In this document: positions 58,611-64,000 of the stretch, one piece after another
Numbering within the stretch: the first letter of the stretch is position 1
Layout: each line of letters begins with the position of its first letter
DNA from: Pseudomonas rustica
Lineage (GTDB): Bacteria; Pseudomonadota; Gammaproteobacteria; Pseudomonadales; Pseudomonadaceae
NCBI RefSeq assembly: GCF_018336155.1
Contig: NZ_JAGYHF010000008.1
Span: 1-64,000, forward strand
DNA length: 64,000 nt
Direction of reading: 5' to 3'
Translations under genes and position numbers: made by a program
Notes under the pieces: model-generated
What the model was told of the DNA's origin: nothing
The model's input: the letters and a program-made list of their open reading frames with translations, nothing else
Database searches by the model: none

Positions 58611-59693
58611 TTACTCGGCGATCAGCGCTTCGACCTTGACGATCTGCGCCTGCAGCGTGGCCATGTCGGCGCAGCGCAGGTTGGCGTGACCGACCTTGCG
58701 CCCAGCCTTGAAGGCTTTGCCGTAGTGATGCAGATGGCAATCTTCGATGGCGATGACCTTCTCAACCGGCGGCACAACGCCGATGAAGTTGAGCATTGCG
58801 CTCTCGCCAACCTTGGCCGTCGAACCCAACGGCAGGCCGGCAACGGCGCGCAGGTGGTTTTCGAACTGGCTGCACTCGGCGCCTTCGGTGGTCCAGTGCC
58901 CGGAGTTGTGCACGCGCGGGGCGATCTCGTTGGCCTTGAGGCCACCGTCGACTTCAAAGAACTCGAACGCCATCACGCCAACGTAGTCGAGCTGCTTGAG
59001 CACACGGCTCGAGTAGTCTTCGGCCAACGCCTGCAACGGGTGATCGGTGCTGGCAACGGACAGCTTGAGGATGCCGCTGTCGTGGGTGTTGTGTACCAGC
59101 GGATAGAACTTGGTTTCGCCATCACGAGCGCGTACGGCGATCAGCGAAACTTCACCGGTGAACGGCACGAAGCCTTCCAGCAGGCAGGACACGCTGCCCA
59201 GTTCGGCGAAGGTGTCGACCACGTCTTCCGGCTTACGCAGGACTTTCTGGCCCTTGCCGTCATAACCCAGAGTGCGGGTTTTCAGCACGGCCGGCAGACC
59301 GATCGAAGCCACGGCGGCATCCAGATCGGCTTGCGATTGAATGTCGGCGAAGGCCGGGGTCGGGATGCCCAGATCCTTGAACATGCTCTTTTCGAACCAG
59401 CGATCGCGAGCGATGCGCAGGGCGTCGGCGCTCGGATAAACCGGAACGAATTGCGACAGGAACGCCACGGTTTCCGCTGGAACACTTTCGAACTCGAAGG
59501 TCACCAGATCGACTTCATCGGCCAGTTGGCGCAAATGATCCTGATCGCCGTAATCGGCCCGCAGGTGTTCGCCCAACGCCGCGGCGCAAGCGTCCGGCGC
59601 AGGGTCGAGGAAAGCGAAGTTCATGCCCAGCGGAGTGCCCGCCAGGGCCAACATGCGACCCAACTGGCCGCCACCGATTACACCGATCTTCAT
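58611..59693 (-). CDS. purK: N5-carboxyaminoimidazole ribonucleotide synthase PurK
   Basis: 360 residues from ATG 59693 (MKIGVIGGGQLGRMLALAG). ATP-grasp fold: LKTRTLGYDGKGQKVLRKPE, SLLEGFVPFTGEVSLIAVR-like sequence in mid-protein, and ANEIAPRVHNSGHWTTEGAE. It carboxylates AIR with ATP and bicarbonate, the step before PurE. It starts 10 bases after purE. Confidence 0.96.
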   Translation of the reverse strand: MKIGVIGGGQLGRMLALAGTPLGMNFAFLDPAPDACAAALGEHLRADYGDQDHLRQLADEVDLVTFEFESVPAETVAFLSQFVPVYPSADALRIARDRWFEKSMFKDLGIPTPAFADIQSQADLDAAVASIGLPAVLKTRTLGYDGKGQKVLRKPEDVVDTFAELGSVSCLLEGFVPFTGEVSLIAVRARDGETKFYPLVHNTHDSGILKLSVASTDHPLQALAEDYSSRVLKQLDYVGVMAFEFFEVDGGLKANEIAPRVHNSGHWTTEGAECSQFENHLRAVAGLPLGSTAKVGESAMLNFIGVVPPVEKVIAIEDCHLHHYGKAFKAGRKVGHANLRCADMATLQAQIVKVEALIAE

Positions 59694-59703
59694 CTCAACA
59701 ACC

Positions 59704-60195
59704 TCAGGCAATACGTGGGTCTGGATTGTCCAGGACGCTGTCTGTCTGCTCGGCACGGAAGGTTTTCAGTACCGCGTGGAACTGCGGATGCTTGGCGCCG
59801 AGGATGCTCGCCGAGAGCAGCGCGGCGTTGATCGCGCCGGCCTTGCCGATAGCCAGAGTGGCGACCGGAATGCCCGCTGGCATCTGCACGATGGACAGCA
59901 GCGAGTCGACGCCCGAGAGCATGGCCGACTGCACCGGCACACCGAGCACCGGCAGGTGGGTCTTGGCCGCACACATGCCTGGCAAGTGGGCTGCGCCACC
60001 GGCACCGGCGATAATCACCTCGATGCCGCGGCTTTCAGCCTCTTCGGCGTACTGGAACAGCAGATCCGGGGTACGGTGGGCAGAGACCACTTTGACCTCG
60101 TACGGGATGCCGAGCTTTTCCAGCATATCGGCGGTGTGGCTAAGGGTGGACCAATCGGACTTGGAGCCCATGATCACGCCAACCAGTGCACTCAT
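59704..60195 (-). CDS. purE: N5-carboxyaminoimidazole ribonucleotide mutase PurE
   Basis: 163 residues from ATG 60195. Class I PurE signature ALVGVIMGSKSDWSTLSHTA, VVSAHRTPDLLFQYAEEAES and AGAGGAAHLPGMCAAKTHLP. It moves the carboxylate to C4 of AIR in purine synthesis. It is the first gene of purE-purK. AGAGG lies eight bases upstream of the start and could be hidden by RNA pairing (see the leader). Confidence 0.97.
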   Translation of the reverse strand: MSALVGVIMGSKSDWSTLSHTADMLEKLGIPYEVKVVSAHRTPDLLFQYAEEAESRGIEVIIAGAGGAAHLPGMCAAKTHLPVLGVPVQSAMLSGVDSLLSIVQMPAGIPVATLAIGKAGAINAALLSASILGAKHPQFHAVLKTFRAEQTDSVLDNPDPRIA

Positions 60196-60316
60196 CGTCG
60201 CGCCTCTTCTCTCTGGAGCGCCCGCAGGCGCGTCATAAAACAACAAGCCACGCAGGTTGCGTGGCTTGATTGTACGAAAAATGGCCGGTCGTGCCGGCCG
60301 AAGGCCGCGCAGTATA
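60196..60316 (-). promoter_or_regulatory. Structured leader and promoter of purE-purK
   Basis: On the minus strand a TATACT -10 box lies at 60316-60311. The leader that follows has three hairpins. Hairpin 1 is GGCCGG-CACGA-CCGGCC with ATTTTT (60299-60276). Hairpin 2 is AAGCCACGC-AACCT-GCGTGGCTT with a T-rich tail (60267-60234). Hairpin 3 is GCGCC-TGCG-GGCGC (60231-60218). CGCGCC at 60232-60227 can pair instead with GGCGCG at 60204-60199, next to the ribosome site. The first two look like intrinsic terminators, suggesting attenuation; this is inference. Confidence 0.55.
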
Positions 60317-60653
60317 CCGCAAAGAAAGCAATAAACAGCCCCTTCGACGACCATCTGTCTTAGCGGCTCTTTTTCTGTTTTTGCTGACTTTCAAGTCAGC
60401 GCGCCAGCCTCTGCAAACCGTTTCAGCTCGGCATTAACGGCGCAAGGCCGCCTGCGAATATTAAGCATTACAAACATCAAATAACGCCCAACATAAAAAC
60501 AACTATCCATGCTGCAATACTTGATAACAGAACATTAACTGACACATATAAAGACTGCACAAACAAACACTAACACGCTAATAATCCGACCCTGCCTTAC
60601 AACGAGGCACACACCTAATTCATCCAAACTTTTCCACTTCGAAAACAACTAAA
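60317..60653. other. AT-rich gene-free stretch upstream of the metalloprotease-like gene
   Basis: Part of the region upstream of purE, about 340 bases, with an abrupt fall in GC from about 60440. No gene, repeat or clear promoter was found. The following gene lacks a recognisable ribosome site. The shift suggests a join with acquired DNA. Confidence 0.5.
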
Positions 60654-61352
60654 ATGCCAAATATATTAACAATCACATGTGCGCTGCTTGGCAGCCTGTT
60701 CATGACTACGATGACTCAAGCCACAGTCGCTATCGATGACACTCCATGGCCAGCTGAACAAAACACGACGCTAGCCAGGTCGCTTGCTGCGCCGCTTGGC
60801 GGAAAAATACCGATATTCATCCACGCCTTCATCCACGACGATGTAACCCAGCCACAGTCGGAGATATTTGCCGAACATTTCCTGCCTATGGTCAAGGAAC
60901 TGGAGGGCGTTACGGGACGCCGCGTATCAGTTCAATTCATACGCAATCAGCCGACTTATACTGACTTTGCGTATATGAATGAAGACGAGCTAGTTACTAT
61001 GAAAAAGTGGAGGGATCGCACGCACGACTATAAAGTCGAAAAAAATCTTCCGTCCACACGAACTACAAAATTCATTCTACTGACCAAAAGCGCTCTAAAT
61101 GATCGTGTCGCTGGCCTTGCCGGAACTGGGCAACAAGCGGCCATTGCATCTCTCAAGTCAGCAGCCAATGTCGGACATGAAATTGGCCACACGCTAGACG
61201 CCCTGCATGAAAATTCTGAAGTGTTCTACCGAGGCGGCTGGTGGTGTGAAAGTTACATGATCCCGAACCCGAAATTGTTGGTCGGCAACTGCCACACCTT
61301 CACTGAAGCTAATCGGGCAAGGATCAGTAACTTTTTGAGCAATGTTCCCTGA
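60654..61352 (+). CDS. Secreted HEXXH-motif metalloprotease-like protein
   Basis: 232 residues from ATG 60654, with no Shine-Dalgarno sequence; ATG 60702 is an alternative. A signal-like N-terminus (ILTITCALLGSLFMTTMTQA) is followed by a domain with AANVGHEIGHTLDALHEN, a metzincin-like HEXXHXXXXXH zinc site (the usual Gly at the third-last position is Asp). Downstream WWCESYMIPNP contains a Met that could be the Met-turn, and two cysteines (WWCES and GNCHTF). Not a family I can name. The gene is AT-rich compared with purE and the LysR gene on either side, so it is probably acquired. Confidence 0.65.
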   Translation: MPNILTITCALLGSLFMTTMTQATVAIDDTPWPAEQNTTLARSLAAPLGGKIPIFIHAFIHDDVTQPQSEIFAEHFLPMVKELEGVTGRRVSVQFIRNQPTYTDFAYMNEDELVTMKKWRDRTHDYKVEKNLPSTRTTKFILLTKSALNDRVAGLAGTGQQAAIASLKSAANVGHEIGHTLDALHENSEVFYRGGWWCESYMIPNPKLLVGNCHTFTEANRARISNFLSNVP

Positions 61353-61387
61353 ACGCATTTTTCCGCGACACGGCGGCTGCACGGACA

Positions 61388-62296
61388 TCACGCACCGCCA
61401 GCCGCACCGCCTTCAAGCTTGCGCCACAGCAGGCGCACGTTGGCTTTGCGCACCAAGGCGCAGCGGTAGAGGCGAATCTCCAGCGGCACATGCCATTGCG
61501 GGCCGCCGCACACGACCAGTTCGCCTCGTGCCAATTCCGCACGCACGCTGAGTTGCGGCACCCAGGCAATGCCCAACCCTTCCAGCGCCATGCTCTTCAA
61601 ACTGTCCGCCATCGCGGTTTCATAAATAGTGGTAAAGCGCACTTGGCGCTGACGCAGCAAGCCATTCACCGAGCGCCCGAGAAAAGCACCGGCGCTGTAA
61701 GCAAGCAACGGCACACTCGCCTCGCCTTCCAGATCGAACAGCGGCTTGCCCTCGGCATCCGCCGCGCACACCGGCAGCATCTCGGTCTGGCCCAAATGCA
61801 GCGAGGGGAATATTTCCGGGTCCATCTGCATCGCCGCGTCCGGGTCGTAGAACGCCAGCATCAGATCGCAGCCACCCTCACGCAGCGCATGCACCGCGTC
61901 GCCGACGTTGGTCGCGACCAGTCGCGTGGCAATGTTCAAACCTTCATTGCGCAGTTGCGCGATCCAGCGCGGAAAGAAACCCAGTGCCAGCGAGTGAGCG
62001 GCAGCGACTTGCATCACTTCGCCCTGCCCGCCCTCCAGATGATGCAGATGGCGCAGCACTTCACCGAGTTGTTCGACCACCGTGCGCGCGGTCACCAGAA
62101 ACAACTGCCCCGCCGCCGTCAGTTCGATCGGCGTGCGCGAGCGGTTGACCAATGTCAGCCCCAATGCAGCTTCCAGACTGCGGATGCGCCGACTGAATGC
62201 CGGCTGCGTCACGAAGCGTCGTTCGGCCGCTTGCGAGAAGCTGCGGGTGGCGGCCAGAGCACTGAAGTCCTCGAGCCATTTGCTTTCCAGATTCAT
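61388..62296 (-). CDS. LysR-type regulator divergent from aspA
   Basis: 302 residues from ATG 62296 (GGAGG six bases upstream); the frame is open to 62320. N-terminal winged helix with LAATRSFSQAAERRFVTQPA followed by FSRRIRSLEAALGLTLVNR, then a LysR substrate domain. It is read divergently from aspA, as is the LysR gene PA5428 in P. aeruginosa, so aspartate or fumarate metabolism is a likely target. The effector molecule is unknown. Confidence 0.9.
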   Translation of the reverse strand: MNLESKWLEDFSALAATRSFSQAAERRFVTQPAFSRRIRSLEAALGLTLVNRSRTPIELTAAGQLFLVTARTVVEQLGEVLRHLHHLEGGQGEVMQVAAAHSLALGFFPRWIAQLRNEGLNIATRLVATNVGDAVHALREGGCDLMLAFYDPDAAMQMDPEIFPSLHLGQTEMLPVCAADAEGKPLFDLEGEASVPLLAYSAGAFLGRSVNGLLRQRQVRFTTIYETAMADSLKSMALEGLGIAWVPQLSVRAELARGELVVCGGPQWHVPLEIRLYRCALVRKANVRLLWRKLEGGAAGGA

Positions 62297-62363
62297 CACG
62301 TCCTCCCGGACACGCACCAAAACAGGTCACACGTCTGCCGCGCACGCGGCGTCACATGGGCAT

Positions 62364-62380
62364 TATGCCGAATGTGCATA
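62364..62380. promoter_or_regulatory. Candidate LysR operator in the LysR-aspA gap
   Basis: TATGC (62364-62368), seven bases, GCATA (62376-62380): a perfect inverted repeat containing the T-N11-A core (T62366, A62378) typical of LysR sites. It lies in the divergent gap, 68 bases upstream of the regulator and 97 before aspA. Confidence 0.55.
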
Positions 62381-62476
62381 GGGCAGTGCTTAACAGCATT
62401 GGCCCAAAATTCCCCACAAGCCTAGCATTCGCAGCGTTCCGGCACAGACCGGGTCCATATCGAGATGATTTCTATC

Positions 62477-63901
62477 ATGTCCTCCGCTGCATCTTTCCGC
62501 ACAGAAAACGACCTGCTTGGCGCCCTCGAAGTACCGGCTCAAGCGTATTACGGCATCCAGACCCTGCGAGCTGTGAATAACTTCCGTCTCTCCGGCGTTC
62601 CGATTTCGCATTACCCAAAACTCGTTGTCGGTCTGGCAATGGTCAAACAGGCCGCTGCTGACGCCAACCGCGAGTTGGGTCATCTGAGCGAAGCCAAGCA
62701 CGCTGCCATCAGCGAAGCCTGTGCCCGATTGATCCGCGGTGATTTCCACGAAGAGTTCGTGGTCGACATGATTCAGGGTGGCGCCGGTACTTCCACCAAC
62801 ATGAACGCCAACGAAGTGATCGCCAACATTGCGCTCGAAGCAATGGGTCACCAGAAAGGCGAGTACCAGTTCCTGCACCCGAACGACGACGTCAACATGG
62901 CGCAGTCGACCAACGACGCCTACCCAACGGCGATCCGCCTGGGCCTGCTGCTCGGTCACGACACCCTGCTGGCCAGCCTCGACAGCCTGATTCAGGCGTT
63001 CGCGGCCAAGGGCAAAGAATTCGATCACGTCCTGAAAATGGGCCGTACTCAACTGCAAGACGCCGTGCCGATGACCCTCGGCCAGGAATTCCGTGCTTTC
63101 GCCACCACCATGGGCGAAGACCTGGCCCGTCTGAAGACGCTGGCCCCGGAACTGCTGACTGAAGTGAACCTGGGCGGCACCGCGATCGGCACCGGCATCA
63201 ACGCTGACCCGCGTTACCAAGCGCTGGCGGTTCAGCGTCTGGCCCTGATCAGCGGTCAACCGCTGGTTCCAGCCGCCGACCTGATCGAAGCGACTTCCGA
63301 CATGGGCGCCTTCGTACTGTTCTCCGGCATGCTCAAGCGCACCGCGGTCAAGCTGTCGAAAATCTGCAACGACTTGCGTCTGCTGTCCAGCGGCCCACGC
63401 ACCGGCATCAACGAAATCAACCTGCCAGCGCGTCAGCCAGGCAGCTCGATCATGCCTGGCAAGGTCAACCCGGTGATCCCGGAAGCTGTGAACCAAGTCG
63501 CGTTCCAAGTGATCGGTAACGACCTGGCGCTGACCATGGCAGCCGAAGGCGGCCAATTGCAGCTGAACGTGATGGAGCCGCTGATCGCGTTCAAGATCTT
63601 CGACTCGATCCGCCTGCTGCAACGCGCCATGGACATGCTGCGCGAGCACTGCATCGTCGGCATCACCGCCAACGAAGCGCGCTGCCGTGAACTGGTCGAG
63701 CACTCGATCGGTCTGGTTACCGCATTGAACCCGTACATCGGCTACAAAAACGCCACCCGCATCGCCGGCCTCGCCCTTGAAAGCGGCCGCGGCGTGCTGG
63801 AACTGGTGCGCGAAGAAGGTTTGCTCGACGAAGCCATGCTCGCCGACATCCTGCGCCCGGAAAACATGATTGCTCCGCGTCTGGTTCCGCTCAAAGGCTG
63901 A
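62477..63901 (+). CDS. aspA: Aspartate ammonia-lyase AspA
   Basis: 474 residues from ATG 62477; ATG 62465 is in frame but adds sequence outside the family. It converts aspartate to fumarate and ammonia. The superfamily signature GSSIMPGKVNPVIPEA is intact, with QSTNDAYPTAIRLGL and MGRTQLQDAVPMTLGQEF earlier. It is followed by a strong terminator. Confidence 0.96.
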   Translation: MSSAASFRTENDLLGALEVPAQAYYGIQTLRAVNNFRLSGVPISHYPKLVVGLAMVKQAAADANRELGHLSEAKHAAISEACARLIRGDFHEEFVVDMIQGGAGTSTNMNANEVIANIALEAMGHQKGEYQFLHPNDDVNMAQSTNDAYPTAIRLGLLLGHDTLLASLDSLIQAFAAKGKEFDHVLKMGRTQLQDAVPMTLGQEFRAFATTMGEDLARLKTLAPELLTEVNLGGTAIGTGINADPRYQALAVQRLALISGQPLVPAADLIEATSDMGAFVLFSGMLKRTAVKLSKICNDLRLLSSGPRTGINEINLPARQPGSSIMPGKVNPVIPEAVNQVAFQVIGNDLALTMAAEGGQLQLNVMEPLIAFKIFDSIRLLQRAMDMLREHCIVGITANEARCRELVEHSIGLVTALNPYIGYKNATRIAGLALESGRGVLELVREEGLLDEAMLADILRPENMIAPRLVPLKG

Positions 63902-63964
63902 ATCGACGCGTTACTTGTAGCACCGCTCACCAGGTCGAGGGACTAGACACCTCTCACCTTTTGA

Positions 63965-63999
63965 GGGCTTGGGGATTTAGTCCCCAGGCCCTTTTTTTT
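63965..63999 (+). terminator. Terminator of aspA
   Basis: GGGCTTGGGGA (63965-63975), loop TTTAG and TCCCCAGGCCC (63981-63991) form an 11-bp stem with one wobble pair, followed by T8. Strong intrinsic terminator 63 bases after aspA. Confidence 0.95.
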
Positions 64000-64000
64000 A

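Overview
The window reads as chromosomal DNA of a fluorescent Pseudomonas (P. fluorescens group). The backbone order oxyR-recG-HDOD gene-hupB-rubredoxin pair-ubiCA-phoBR-CBS transporter-M23 peptidase-response regulator-phoU/pstBAC-pstS-MFS and, later, purK-purE-LysR-aspA matches, as I remember it, the PA5344-PA5370 and PA5425-PA5429 order of P. aeruginosa. The GC-rich codon use and the many Pseudomonas-type REP palindromes between genes fit this. No rRNA, tRNA, IS element, prophage or CRISPR array was seen.

Layout. (1) 1-6.2 kb: oxyR, recG, an HDOD signalling protein, a small SCP2-like protein and a DUF6124 protein in a REP-rich stretch. (2) 6.2-36.4 kb: a complete type VI secretion system (T6SS) read on the minus strand, from tssA at the right to vgrG and its cargo at the left. 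The order tssA-B-C-E, (PAAR cargo island), tssF-G-clpV-sfa-lipoprotein-fha-tssJ-K-L-M-stp-stk-vgrG is that of the H2 (HSI-II) type. It carries two cargo cassettes. One follows vgrG: a GH19 lysozyme-like effector with an M23-like N-terminal part, and two secreted partner proteins, one LprI/lysozyme-inhibitor-like. The other sits between tssE and tssF: a PAAR protein with a transthyretin-like tail, an unrecognised putative effector, a four-helix membrane protein and a small membrane-anchored protein. Both cargo areas look more AT-rich than the structural genes, as expected of exchanged modules. (3) 36.4-41.0 kb: a 640-base noncoding stretch with hairpins, then hupB, the rubredoxin/reductase pair, ubiC-ubiA and a secreted repeat protein. 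(4) 41.1-54.4 kb: the phosphate regulon, with phoB-phoR on the plus strand and pstS, then pstC-pstA-pstB-phoU, on the minus strand. Three Pho promoters can be read, all with the same 10-base spacing between the last Pho heptamer and the -10 box. (5) 54.5-64 kb: an MFS transporter, an acyl-CoA thioesterase, a hexose-6-phosphate mutarotase, small membrane or exported proteins, purE-purK behind a highly structured leader, an AT-rich orphan gene for a secreted HEXXH protein, and the divergent LysR regulator/aspA pair ending in a strong terminator.

The parts most worth following up are the two T6SS cargo cassettes, the purE leader, the orphan metalloprotease-like gene, and the fine structure of the Pho promoters, including a predicted leaderless pstC mRNA. 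All assignments come from reading the sequence and remembered family features; no database search was run.
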